Source: JARRKC01 sp037388505 (GTDB lineage Bacteria > Acidobacteriota > UBA6911 > RPQK01 > JAPXNP01). From it: a stretch of DNA of 64,000 bases. This document shows, one piece after another, positions 17,281-28,245 of this stretch (positions are counted from its first letter, which is position 1; every line of letters starts with the position of its first letter). A model generated the notes under the pieces. It saw nothing but the letters and a program-made list of their open reading frames with translations. It was not told the origin of the DNA and made no database searches. A program made the translations under genes and the position numbers. The stretch covers positions 17,963 to 81,962 of the forward strand of contig JARRKC010000024.1 in NCBI GenBank assembly GCA_037388505.1, written 5' to 3'.

Positions 17281-18669
17281 CTACTCGTGTTCCAGCACGA
17301 TCACGCTCGCAATCGGATCGGGTGCTTGGGCAGGTACCGTCACCGCCAAGCCCTCGTCCTGCTGCGTGAATTGCAGTTCCTGGTCCGGATGAGCAAGCAG
17401 ATAGACCTTCGTCACGGAGCCTGAAACCGGGGGCACCTTCAAACGTCCTTTCGGCCAGTCGAAAACCATCAGGAAGATCTGATGACCCTTGGTGGTCGCC
17501 CGCCCCCAGGAGAGATCGGAAAAGGGACTCGGACCGGTGCCGTAGATCGCCTCACCGTTGACATCCATCCACTCACCGATCTGTTGAAGTCGTTCGACAC
17601 TGGGTTGGGGAATCTTCCCCTGGGCCGTTGGACCCACATTGAGAAGATAGTTCCCTCCCTTGCTTGCGATGTCGATGAGATTCCGGACCAGTTGCTCCGC
17701 CGACTTCCAGTGGTCGTCATACGACTTGTAGCCCCAGGTGTCGTTCATGGTCATGCACGACTCCCAGTCGACTCCTGCGAGGCCGGTGGCCGGGATCTCC
17801 TGCTCAGGCGTCCCGAAGTCACCGGCGAAGCCGGGTCCTTTGTTCATACCCTGCATCCCCTGGCGTCCCTTGCCGACACGGTTGTTGATGATGATGGAAG
17901 GTTTGAGACTGCGAACGTAGTTGTACAGATCCTTGCCGTCCTGCTCGGTCCACCAGTCGACCCATTCTCCATCGAACCACAGGATGGCGGGATCGTATCG
18001 CGTGACCAACTCCTTGAGCTGTGCCTTCATATAGTCGATATATTGCTGCTTCTGATCGGGGTGGATCTTCGTTTGGCCGTCGCCGGCCGTGGGGTCCTTA
18101 CCTTCCTTGTCCACATACTGGGAGGGATGATGCCAGTCCATGATCGAGTAGTAGAAACCCAGCGTGATCTCCTGGTTCCGGCACTCCCGGCTGAGAGCGG
18201 CGATGGGATCGCGACCGTAGGGCGTGGCATCGACGATGTCGAAATCGGTGAACTTGCTGTCAAACATCGAGAAGCCCTCATGGTGCTTGGAGGTGATCAC
18301 GATGTACTTCATGCCGGCCTCTTTGGCGACTCGCACCCACTCGGCGGCATCGAAATCGACAGGATCGAACTGCTCGGCAAACTTGACGTATTCCGCTTCC
18401 GGAATGTTCGCCCAGGATTGGATCCATTCACCGATCTGGTCGGATCGTTGCCCTTTGTACTCACCTGCCGGCACAGCATACAGACCCCAGTGGATGAACA
18501 TCCCGAAGCGATCGTTTCGCCACCACTGCATCCTCTGGTCCTTGTCCTGTGGGCTTTCATCAAGGTAGTTCCTGATCTGGACCGCCTCCCCTTGCGCCTC
18601 TTCGGCCGTCGAGCATGCCGGAAGGAGCAGAGCCAGGCAAATCACGAAAAGCAGATATCTGACACGCAT
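17281..18669 (-). CDS. Alpha-L-fucosidase, GH29, lipoprotein
   Basis: A 462-residue glycoside hydrolase with a lipoprotein signal: MRVRYLLFVICLALLLPAC gives a lipobox LLPAC, so the enzyme is probably anchored in the envelope. The GH29 barrel follows: WWRNDRFGMFIHWGLYAVPAGE, then ITSKHHEGFSMFDSK with the substrate-binding histidines, and FDGEW near the middle, whose aspartate is the expected nucleophile. The C-terminal beta-sandwich is short. It would release terminal fucose from glycans outside the cytoplasm. The frame is open to 18813; ATG 18669 follows AAGGGGG by four to six bases and gives the signal peptide. No fucose import or catabolic genes are adjacent. Confidence 0.9.
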   Translation of the reverse strand: MRVRYLLFVICLALLLPACSTAEEAQGEAVQIRNYLDESPQDKDQRMQWWRNDRFGMFIHWGLYAVPAGEYKGQRSDQIGEWIQSWANIPEAEYVKFAEQFDPVDFDAAEWVRVAKEAGMKYIVITSKHHEGFSMFDSKFTDFDIVDATPYGRDPIAALSRECRNQEITLGFYYSIMDWHHPSQYVDKEGKDPTAGDGQTKIHPDQKQQYIDYMKAQLKELVTRYDPAILWFDGEWVDWWTEQDGKDLYNYVRSLKPSIIINNRVGKGRQGMQGMNKGPGFAGDFGTPEQEIPATGLAGVDWESCMTMNDTWGYKSYDDHWKSAEQLVRNLIDIASKGGNYLLNVGPTAQGKIPQPSVERLQQIGEWMDVNGEAIYGTGPSPFSDLSWGRATTKGHQIFLMVFDWPKGRLKVPPVSGSVTKVYLLAHPDQELQFTQQDEGLAVTVPAQAPDPIASVIVLEHE

Positions 18670-18892
18670 GTCACCCCCTTGCTTCAGGAATGGATTATTG
18701 CCAATCATCCGCGGAACGGCAACCCGCCACGCAGTGCTCGTCGTGCCGTTGTGGTGAACCCCCTGTCCCACTACGCCGGAGATCGACCACGACGGACACC
18801 ACGCAGTGGTCATGCTTCTCCCGATCCGGGGAGCGCCGTGGAAGCCAGATCAAGATTGCCTCCGGGCGGCAATCCCATTACGATGGAACACT

Positions 18893-19654
18893 ATGTCGGT
18901 TCAAAAGATCGCCGTGGTGACCGGCGGAGGCAAGGGCATTGGGAGAGGAATCAGTCTTCGTCTGGCTGAGAGCGGCTATGACGTCGTCGTCAACTTCAGT
19001 TCGGACAAGGAGAGTGCGGAAAAGACGGCACAGGACGTCGAACGCATCGGGCAGAAGAGTCTGATCATTCAAGCTGATGTCGGCTTCTCCGACCAGGTGG
19101 GACGTTTGTTCGATGCCGTGATCGAGCAGTGGGGTATCCCCGAGGTGCTCGTCAACAACGCGGGAATCCAGACCTGGAAGGCTCTGCTCGAACTGGAAGA
19201 GGAAGAGTGGGATCAAACGCTTCGAACCAACCTCAAGGGGACGTTTCTCTGTACACAGCGGGCCGCCAGAGAGATGGCCAAGCGCGAGCGAGGCTGCATC
19301 ATCAACATCGGCTCAGGCTGCAACAAAGGCCCCTTCCCCAAGCTTGCCGGTTACACGGCCAGCAAGGGTGGCGTGGAACTCTTCACACGGGTGGCCGCTG
19401 TCGAACTCGGTCCGCTGGGGATCTCGGTGAACTGTGTCGCTCCGGGAGCCGTCGAGATCGAGAGAGAGGAATTCAATCCTCCCAACTATTCTGCGATCTG
19501 GACTCCCCTCACCCCGCTCGGTCGCGTCGGTCGACCCGAGGATGTGGCTGCGACCGTTGCCTTCCTGGTATCTCCTGAAGGCGCGTTCATCAACGGCCAG
19601 ACGATTTACGTGGACGGCGGGCTCTTCACGCAGATGCCCTGGCCGTTCGACTAG
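18893..19654 (+). CDS. Short-chain dehydrogenase/reductase, FabG/glucose-dehydrogenase-like
   Basis: A 253-residue classical SDR. The nucleotide motif is TGGGKGIGRG near residue 10, NNAG follows at about residue 90, and the catalytic Ser-Tyr-Lys are in NIGSG and GYTASKGG. The C-terminus has PEDVAATVAFLVSPEGAFINGQ and the conserved DGG. The substrate is not evident; FabG, sugar 1-dehydrogenases and many polyol dehydrogenases look alike at this level. It is divergent from the fucosidase (223-base gap), and its stop codon overlaps that of the convergent NusG paralog within a CTAG. Confidence 0.88.
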   Translation: MSVQKIAVVTGGGKGIGRGISLRLAESGYDVVVNFSSDKESAEKTAQDVERIGQKSLIIQADVGFSDQVGRLFDAVIEQWGIPEVLVNNAGIQTWKALLELEEEEWDQTLRTNLKGTFLCTQRAAREMAKRERGCIINIGSGCNKGPFPKLAGYTASKGGVELFTRVAAVELGPLGISVNCVAPGAVEIEREEFNPPNYSAIWTPLTPLGRVGRPEDVAATVAFLVSPEGAFINGQTIYVDGGLFTQMPWPFD

Positions 19655-20151
19655 AGCTTCTCGACATCGGCCGCATCGATCTCACAGCAGACCGCCTGTT
19701 GGATCAGATCGACCGTGATGACGAAGCGAAAGCGGCTCTTCTTTTCTATGAGATACCCGGCCAGACCTCGGAGCGGTCCCCGACGAACACGAACGCGGTC
19801 CCCCACCACCATCTCGGGGAAGGGGTCGTAGGGGAGTTTGCTGAACACCAGGGTCTTGACCGCATCGACCTGCTCGGCCGGAATTGGGGCCGGTTCGTTG
19901 TTGAAACCAATGATCCTCACGACCGAGGGAACCTTGAGGATGTCGAGCCGGTGCTCGCGAACATCGGTGCGGACGAAGATGTAGCCGGGAAACAGCGGAA
20001 ACTGCACCTCCTTGCGCCGATCCTTCCACTTGGAGATGACGCTTCGAAGCGGCAGGAAGACTTCGATCTTGCGCTGCCAGAGTTCTTCGGCTACGACTTT
20101 CTCATGTCGGCTGCGGGTGTAGACCGCATACCAGAGTCTGGTTTCGCTCAT
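19651..20151 (-). CDS. Specialised NusG paralog (UpxY/RfaH-like transcription antitermination factor)
   Basis: A 166-residue NusG-superfamily protein. The NGN domain starts LWYAVYTRSRHEKVVAEEL and contains FPLFPGYIFVRTD, which contacts RNA polymerase; the C-terminal KOW motif is VVGDRVRVRRGPLRGLAGYL. The shorter length and the divergent middle separate it from the housekeeping NusG, which normally lies in the secE-nusG-rplK cluster not seen here. Paralogs of this type usually act on one or a few long operons such as capsule clusters. Here none starts nearby: the gene precedes a convergent SDR and follows secA by 76 bases. It is probably recruited to a target elsewhere, or cotranscribed with secA. 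Confidence 0.85.
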   Translation of the reverse strand: MSETRLWYAVYTRSRHEKVVAEELWQRKIEVFLPLRSVISKWKDRRKEVQFPLFPGYIFVRTDVREHRLDILKVPSVVRIIGFNNEPAPIPAEQVDAVKTLVFSKLPYDPFPEMVVGDRVRVRRGPLRGLAGYLIEKKSRFRFVITVDLIQQAVCCEIDAADVEKL

Positions 20152-20227
20152 TGCTCCAAACTAGAAATAGAGAGCGGGGGATGACCCTACAGGTTTCGCG
20201 TTTTGCGGGGGCAGGCAACTCCCGTCG

Positions 20228-23020
20228 CTATCGACCACAGCATTTTTTGAACTTTTTGCCCGAGCCACAGGGACAGGGGTCATTGCGACCCACTTTCTTG
20301 AGTGTACGAACCACTGTTCGTCCCGATCCGGACGACTTTGCGGCGGCTTGTGCCCCGCCGCCGGCCGTTGCACCGGCCTGCCCCGAACCGGCATAGGCAG
20401 GTTCCGCCTCACCACCGGAATAACTAACCTGCCTGGCCCGACGCGCCCTGGCCGTCCGAATCTCGGTTTCCTCTTCCTGCGTCATCGGGCGCAGCAAGTA
20501 CAACATGCGGACGACCTCTTCACTGACGCGGTCCCTCAACTCCTCGAACAGCTCAAATGCCTCACGTTTGTATTCGACCTTCGGATCGCGCTGACCGTAG
20601 CCCCGCAACCCGATACCTTCCTTGAGGTGATCGAGCGCGAGGAGGTGATCCTTCCATTGCTGATCCAGAATCTGGAGCATCAGAACCCGCTCGAACCAGC
20701 GCATCGCCTGGGGTGAGGCCTCCTGCTCCTTTTCCTCGTAGCGGTGATGGATCGCGTTCAGCAGATAGTCTTCGAGTTCGGGTCGAGACAGCTCGCGCAG
20801 CGGAACCTTTTCACTCTTCGGCTCAGATGCGGCATCGCCCTCGGATCCCTGCGGAGGTGGAGGGACGACCTGGTCGGGAATGTCGATCCCGAAGACCCGC
20901 TTGACGTTGAGCTTCAGGTCGTCATACTCCCAGCGCTCCATGTTGACGTCGGTGCTCGCATAGGAATCCAGAAAGCTGAAGAGGAGATCCTCAGCCATCT
21001 CCATCACATAGGCGCGCTGGTCGCCGCCTTCCAGCAACTCGCGGCGGAAGCGGTAGATTTCCTCCCGCTGCTTGTTCATGACGTCGTCGTATTCGAGCAA
21101 ATGCTTGCGGATTTCGAAGTTGCGCGCTTCCACCTGAGCCTGAGCCCGCTCGATCTGACGACTCAACAGCTTCGACTCGATGGGCACTCCTTCGTCCATA
21201 CCGAGTCGCTGCATCAAGTTCGTGATGTTATCGGAACCGAAGATCCGCAGAAGATCATCCTCGAGTGACAGGTAGAAGCGGCTCGAACCCGGGTCTCCCT
21301 GCCGACCGGCACGACCTCGCAACTGGTTGTCGATGCGCCGGGCCTCGTGTCGCTCCGTTCCAATGATGTGGAGGCCACCCAGTGAGATGACTTCGTCATG
21401 GGCCTTCTTCCATTTTTCGAAAGCGCGCTTGCGATCCTCTTCAGGAATCTCCACAGGATGGGGGGCGTTTTCGGAGACCAGCTCGTCTTCGTCGAGCTGG
21501 TCGGTCATCTCGTACTCCGGTTTGCCGCCCAGGATGATATCGGTGCCGCGGCCGGCCATATTCGTGGCGATGGTTACAGCGCCCTTCTTGCCGGCGTCGG
21601 CCACGATCTCAGCTTCACGAGCGTGGTATTTGGCGTTCAGCACGACGTGCCGAATGCCACGACGTTTGAGGATTCCCGACAGGCGCTCCGATTTTTCGAT
21701 CGACGTTGTGCCGACAAGAGCCGGCCGACCGACCTCGTTCAATCCCGCGATTTCATCGGCGACCGCCTGGAATTTCTCCCGTTCCGTCCGATAGACGACA
21801 TCGGGGTGCTCGATCCGACGCAGGTCCCGGTTGGTCGGGATCACGACCACGTCCAGCTTGTAGGTACCCTCGAATTCGGCCGCTTCGGTCTCGGCCGTAC
21901 CCGTCATACCGGCCAGCTTGTCGTACATCCGGAAGTAATTCTGGAATGTGATGGTCGCCAGGGTCTGATTCTCCCGCTCGATCTTCACGCCTTCCTTGGC
22001 TTCCAGCGCCTGGTGCAGACCATCGGAATAACGGCGCCCCGGCATCAGCCGACCGGTAAACTCGTCGACGATGACCACCTGGCCGTCCTTGACCATGTAG
22101 TCCTTGTCACGCGTAAACAGCGTGTGGGCCTTCAGCGCTTGCTGGATGTGGTGAACCAGATCCATGTGGCGCGGATCGTAGAGGTTGTCCACCCCCAACG
22201 CCTTTTCGGCTTTCTCGATACCCGATTCCTGAAGGACCACGGAACGAGCCTTCTCGTCCACGTTGAAATCTTCTTCCCGAATCAGCCGGGGGATCAGGCG
22301 ATCGATCTTGGCGTACTTGTCGGTCGACTCCTCCGACGGTCCACTGATGATCAGCGGCGTCCGCGCCTCGTCGATCAAAATCGAGTCGACTTCGTCAACG
22401 ATGGAATAGCGATGTCCCCTCTGAACACAATCGTCCAGAGTGAACTTCATGTTGTCCCTCAGATAGTCGAACCCGAACTCGTTATTGGTGCCGTAGGTGA
22501 TATCGGCAGCGTACGCAGCCTGGCGATCGGCGTCCGGCATGTCGTGCTGGATCACGCCCACCGTCAAGCCCAGGTACTCATAGATGGGACGCATCCAGTC
22601 CGCATCTCGGCGAGCCAGGTAGTCATTGACCGTGACCAGGTGTACGCCCTTGCCCTCCAGGGCATTGAGGTAGACCGGAAGCGTCGCCACCAGCGTTTTC
22701 CCTTCACCGGTCTTCATCTCGGCGATTCTGCCTTCGTGCAGGACCATACCGCCGATCAACTGAACGTCGTAGTGGCGCATCCCGAGGGTCCGTTTGGAAG
22801 CCTCTCGTACGCAAGCAAAGGCCTCGGGGAGCAAATCGTCGATCGAGGCTCCCTTCTCGATCCGCTGACGGAACTCGGCGGTCCTGGCTCTTAACTCCTC
22901 GGCCGACAACGCGGAGACTTGCGACTCCAGGGCATTGATCTGATCGACAACCGGCTTAGTGCGCTTGAGGTAGCGCTGATTCTTCGAGCCGATTACCTTG
23001 GCAAGGAATTCATTCAGCAT
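20228..23020 (-). CDS. secA: Preprotein translocase ATPase
   Basis: A 930-residue motor that pushes unfolded preproteins through SecYEG. Walker A is MKTGEGKTLVA near residue 103, the DEAD-type box is SIVDEVDSILIDEARTPLI near residue 210, and TNMAGRGTDI marks the second helicase lobe. The C-terminus ends in a zinc-binding SEC-C motif, NDPCPCGSGKKFKKCCG, which in other bacteria binds SecB and lipid. Just before it is a low-complexity Gly/Ala/Ser linker. Length is typical. It is followed by the NusG paralog and preceded by a repeat-filled gap before guaB. Confidence 0.98.
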   Translation of the reverse strand: MLNEFLAKVIGSKNQRYLKRTKPVVDQINALESQVSALSAEELRARTAEFRQRIEKGASIDDLLPEAFACVREASKRTLGMRHYDVQLIGGMVLHEGRIAEMKTGEGKTLVATLPVYLNALEGKGVHLVTVNDYLARRDADWMRPIYEYLGLTVGVIQHDMPDADRQAAYAADITYGTNNEFGFDYLRDNMKFTLDDCVQRGHRYSIVDEVDSILIDEARTPLIISGPSEESTDKYAKIDRLIPRLIREEDFNVDEKARSVVLQESGIEKAEKALGVDNLYDPRHMDLVHHIQQALKAHTLFTRDKDYMVKDGQVVIVDEFTGRLMPGRRYSDGLHQALEAKEGVKIERENQTLATITFQNYFRMYDKLAGMTGTAETEAAEFEGTYKLDVVVIPTNRDLRRIEHPDVVYRTEREKFQAVADEIAGLNEVGRPALVGTTSIEKSERLSGILKRRGIRHVVLNAKYHAREAEIVADAGKKGAVTIATNMAGRGTDIILGGKPEYEMTDQLDEDELVSENAPHPVEIPEEDRKRAFEKWKKAHDEVISLGGLHIIGTERHEARRIDNQLRGRAGRQGDPGSSRFYLSLEDDLLRIFGSDNITNLMQRLGMDEGVPIESKLLSRQIERAQAQVEARNFEIRKHLLEYDDVMNKQREEIYRFRRELLEGGDQRAYVMEMAEDLLFSFLDSYASTDVNMERWEYDDLKLNVKRVFGIDIPDQVVPPPPQGSEGDAASEPKSEKVPLRELSRPELEDYLLNAIHHRYEEKEQEASPQAMRWFERVLMLQILDQQWKDHLLALDHLKEGIGLRGYGQRDPKVEYKREAFELFEELRDRVSEEVVRMLYLLRPMTQEEETEIRTARARRARQVSYSGGEAEPAYAGSGQAGATAGGGAQAAAKSSGSGRTVVRTLKKVGRNDPCPCGSGKKFKKCCGR

Positions 23021-23071
23021 GGATAACCCATTTTACCGGGTTTCGGCAAGTTATGAGACGACCGGGGCCTT

Positions 23072-23157
23072 ATGGGACCTATGAGACCTCTGGGACAACC
23101 TGGCTTTCGCCGCCCCGTCTCCCGGTCCGTGCGTCCTATAAGTCCTATAGGTCCCAT
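23072..23157. repeat. Inverted pair of GGGACCTAT-type repeats between secA and guaB
   Basis: ATGGGACCTAT at 23072-23082 and its perfect reverse complement ATAGGTCCCAT at 23147-23157 bracket 64 bases. Each arm belongs to a short imperfect tandem array of a nine- to ten-base unit (ATGGGACCT, ATGAGACCT, CTGGGACAA on the left; GTCCTATAA, GTCCTATAG on the right). The 195-base gap from 23021 to 23215 contains no gene. Confidence 0.8.
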
Positions 23158-23215
23158 TCCAGAGATGACCGAGAAATCTCAGCAGTCCAAGCCCAAGGCG
23201 GCCCTACCGAACCGC

Positions 23216-24679
<1,464 letters not shown>

Positions 24680-24750
24680 TGCGGGATTATAGCAGCGAGA
24701 TCGGACTAATGCCACGAAGCCCCCGCTCCCGCCGGCGCACATCTTCTCCC

Positions 24751-24772
24751 CGAAATTTCGAGAGCGCTCTCG
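24751..24772. promoter_or_regulatory. Overlapping palindromes upstream of guaB (possible operator)
   Basis: CGAAATTTCG (24751-24760, a perfect 10-base palindrome) overlaps by two bases with CGAGAGCGCTCTCG (24759-24772, a perfect 14-base palindrome). They lie between the end of the trp operon and guaB, about 70-90 bases upstream of the guaB start. Perfect two-fold symmetry without a loop or T-run fits a dimeric repressor site better than a terminator. No factor can be named. Confidence 0.4.
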
Positions 24773-24818
24773 ATGCTTCGGCGGCGTCGTACCGGTGCAG
24801 GGACCGGCGTGCGGCCCC

Positions 24819-25025
24819 TTAGTCTTTAGTGATTCGAATGACTTCCTCGACGCCCTCCATCTGACGGACATCGTCTTCGACGGAGCTGAGCTTGACGCCG
24901 ACGACGCCCAGGATGGTCTTTTCCACCCCCGTGGATCGATGCACGTCGAAGTCGCGGGAGCTCAGCAGGTCGATGACCCGTTCGATCTGCTTTTCGGTGG
25001 CATCGTGCTTCATGACGACGATCAT
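24819..25025 (-). CDS. Free-standing DAHP-synthase ferredoxin-like regulatory domain
   Basis: Only 68 residues: it begins MIVVMKHDATEKQIERVI, continues with VHRSTGVEKTILGVVG and ends GVEEVIRITKD. This pattern matches the N-terminal ferredoxin-like domain of type I-beta DAHP synthases such as that of Thermotoga, where it mediates feedback inhibition by aromatic amino acids. In those enzymes the barrel starts right after this point; here a TAA follows immediately, and the next 139 bases to guaB encode no barrel. The ATG overlaps the chorismate mutase stop in ATGA. I infer a separate regulatory subunit acting on a DAHP synthase encoded elsewhere; loss of the catalytic part by deletion is the alternative. 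Confidence 0.75.
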   Translation of the reverse strand: MIVVMKHDATEKQIERVIDLLSSRDFDVHRSTGVEKTILGVVGVKLSSVEDDVRQMEGVEEVIRITKD

Positions 25026-25345
25026 GAGTCCCCTCCTGCTTCGGATGGGTTTGCGTCGAGCAGCCGGCGGTGCTCTCGTTCGGTCCGCCGGGTCTCATCC
25101 ACGATACGCTCAAAGATTCGCCTCGCCGACTCGGCGGTCAGATATCCGTCGGCGGAGGACTGCACGTTGGCCATGACTTCCTCTTCGCGCTGCGGATCGT
25201 AGACCTGCCGGCCGCTCCGGGCCTTGAGTCTGCCGATCTCGATGGCACATTCGGTTCGTCGCGCCAACAGTCTCACCAGTTCTCGATCCAGCCGGTCGAT
25301 TTCTTCCCGCCAGTGATCCAGTGACTTCCCAATCGGGCTATCCAA
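25022..25345 (-). CDS. aroQ: Chorismate mutase, AroQ type
   Basis: A 107-residue all-helical protein that rearranges chorismate to prephenate on the way to phenylalanine and tyrosine. Family residues: the N-terminal IDRLDRELVRLLARRTECAIEIG with the active-site arginine, then the second helix with KARSG and VYDPQREEEVMANV, and a final helix with IFERIVDETRRTE. It lies inside the trp operon after trpA, overlapping the trpA end by 8 bases and the next gene by 4. Placing a mutase that competes with anthranilate synthase for chorismate under trp control is unusual. It could also serve as a partner of a DAHP synthase, as fused mutase domains do in some bacteria. Confidence 0.9.
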   Translation of the reverse strand: MDSPIGKSLDHWREEIDRLDRELVRLLARRTECAIEIGRLKARSGRQVYDPQREEEVMANVQSSADGYLTAESARRIFERIVDETRRTEREHRRLLDANPSEAGGDS

Positions 25346-26093
25346 GGAATTGCCTCTTCACGAAATCCACGACTCTCTGGGAGAGGTCGTGCTCATCCAC
25401 ATTCTCCTGCATGAACCGCACAATGGCCGTGCCGACGACCGCCCCCTCCGCGAACTCCCAGACCCGCTCGACGTCTTCGCGTGAACGGATTCCGAAGCCC
25501 ACGGCAACGGGGAGATGGGTTGAACTACGGATCTGGCCCACGATCCGCCGGGCGGCGTCGCCCACCTGCGACTGCCTACCCGTCACGCCTGTCCGCGCGA
25601 CCATATAGATGAAACCCGTCGCGGCCTCACAGATCCGGTGGATCCGCTCCGGAGACGAGGTCGGCGCCACCAGGAGCACGGATTTGAGCTCGTGGATCGA
25701 CTCCACGATCGACAAGCCGACGTGACTCTCCTCGGGCGTCAGGTCGGAGATCAGGAGTCCGTTCAACCCGGCCTGCGAACCCTCTCGATCCAGTCGCTCG
25801 AGACCAAATCGAAGCACCGGATTCAGATAGGTCATGAAGATCAAGGGAACGGCGGTTTTGCTTCGAACATCCCGAACCATCTCCAGATAATCGGAAATTG
25901 TGTACCCATGCTGGAGAGCGTCGAAGGACGCCTGCTGAATCACCGGACCATCGGCGATCGGATCGGAGAACGGAATGCCGATTTCGATCAGACCCGAACC
26001 CGCTTCGGCAAGGCCGAGGACAATGTCCCGCGTGGTTTCCAAATCTGGAAATCCGGCCGTTACGAATGGAATGAAGGAGTTCTTTTCGAACAT
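25338..26093 (-). CDS. trpA: Tryptophan synthase alpha chain
   Basis: A 251-residue TIM-barrel enzyme that cleaves indole-3-glycerol phosphate to indole and glyceraldehyde 3-phosphate. Catalytic Glu is in LIEIGIPFSDPIADGPVIQ, catalytic Asp in ISDLTPEES, and the phosphate-binding loop VGFGIRSRED is present. The N-terminus (MFEKNSFIPFVTAGFPD) lacks the first dozen residues found in most TrpA proteins, so helix 0 is short; no better upstream start fits because trpB ends 14 bases before. It overlaps aroQ by 8 bases. Confidence 0.96.
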   Translation of the reverse strand: MFEKNSFIPFVTAGFPDLETTRDIVLGLAEAGSGLIEIGIPFSDPIADGPVIQQASFDALQHGYTISDYLEMVRDVRSKTAVPLIFMTYLNPVLRFGLERLDREGSQAGLNGLLISDLTPEESHVGLSIVESIHELKSVLLVAPTSSPERIHRICEAATGFIYMVARTGVTGRQSQVGDAARRIVGQIRSSTHLPVAVGFGIRSREDVERVWEFAEGAVVGTAIVRFMQENVDEHDLSQRVVDFVKRQFLG

Positions 26094-26107
26094 GCTGCCA
26101 CCTTTGA

Positions 26108-27322
<1,215 letters not shown>

Positions 27323-27387
27323 GCTGACAAGTCTCCTGACTCGCCCGTCCGTTGCGCCCTCGGATGTGTCGACGGACGGTCTACCAT

Positions 27388-28245
27388 TCAGTATTCATCT
27401 TCCAATAGAGCCGCCAGCGCGTCGCCGGGCGAGGCGGTCTCCATGAATGTCGTTCCAATGAGGAAACCGGAGAAGCCGGCATCCTTCAGCTCGACGAGCT
27501 GCGAGCGCGTCGAGAGGCCGCTCTCGGCCACCAGCGTCAACGACGACTCGCCTTCGAGCCGCCGCGCGGCTTGGAACGATGTTTCGAGGTTGACGCTGAA
27601 GTCTTTGAGATTTCGGTTGTTGACACCGATGATACGAGCGCCGGACTCCAATGCGGTGTCGAGTTCGAACAGATCGTGGACCTCGACCAGAGCCTCGAGC
27701 CCAAACTCGTCGCCATACTCGCGCAAATCGGCCAGGCGGCCGCGGGAGAGGCAGGCGACGATCAAAAGGAAAGCGGATGCTGCGTGCGCCCGTGCCTCGG
27801 CGACCTGGTAACGCTCGAGGATGAAGTCCTTGCGCAGAAGCGGCAACGGCCTGTGGCGCCACGGCTCGTTCCGGTCCTCCTCCGACTCACGCTCATCATT
27901 CGAGAGAGCCCAGTCACGTTCCATGATGTCCCGCACCTCGTCGAGAAAGCCGAGCCGACCCTTGAAATAGGCTTCATCGGTGAGGATCGAGAGGGCGGCA
28001 GCTCCGCCCCGGGCGTAACCGCGCGCGACGCGGGCCGGCGGATCCTGGCAAAGGAACGGGCCGTGACTGGGGCTCTGGTATTTCAGCTCGGCGATCACAT
28101 GGAGCGAGTCGCCGGCCAGAGCATCCGACAGACGTGGCAGAGGCACTTCGGGCGCGACTTCGAGCAGGTCTTCAAGCGGCTTCTCGGCACTTCGCTCGGC
28201 AATCTCGCGTCGCTTTGTCGCCACAATCTGTTCGAGCAGATTCAC
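27388..28245 (-). CDS. trpC: Indole-3-glycerol phosphate synthase
   Basis: A 285-residue TIM-barrel enzyme that closes the indole ring from CdRP. The first catalytic lysine is in VIAELKYQSPSHG, where most family members have SPSKG; the second is in LLRKDFILERYQV, and GVNNRNLKDF and AESGL follow in order. Between DEVRDIMERD and LLRKDF there is an extra, very acidic stretch of about 20 residues (around positions 117-138) containing ERESEEDRNE, not usual for TrpC. The start overlaps the trpF stop by four bases. In this operon trpC comes after trpF, the reverse of the commonest order. Confidence 0.94.
   Translation of the reverse strand: MNLLEQIVATKRREIAERSAEKPLEDLLEVAPEVPLPRLSDALAGDSLHVIAELKYQSPSHGPFLCQDPPARVARGYARGGAAALSILTDEAYFKGRLGFLDEVRDIMERDWALSNDERESEEDRNEPWRHRPLPLLRKDFILERYQVAEARAHAASAFLLIVACLSRGRLADLREYGDEFGLEALVEVHDLFELDTALESGARIIGVNNRNLKDFSVNLETSFQAARRLEGESSLTLVAESGLSTRSQLVELKDAGFSGFLIGTTFMETASPGDALAALLEDEY

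Noticed and set aside
21398..22894. Open frame of 498 codons opposite secA
   Set aside because: Shadow of secA in a high-GC genome; no recognisable family and no ribosome-binding site. The same holds for 27571-28770, 32154-33650, 34200-35621 and 38211-40238.
24680..24818. Remnant of a DAHP synthase barrel after the orphan domain
   Set aside because: Only 139 bases separate the domain from guaB and no frame matches the start of the barrel, so the orphan domain is not simply frameshifted here.
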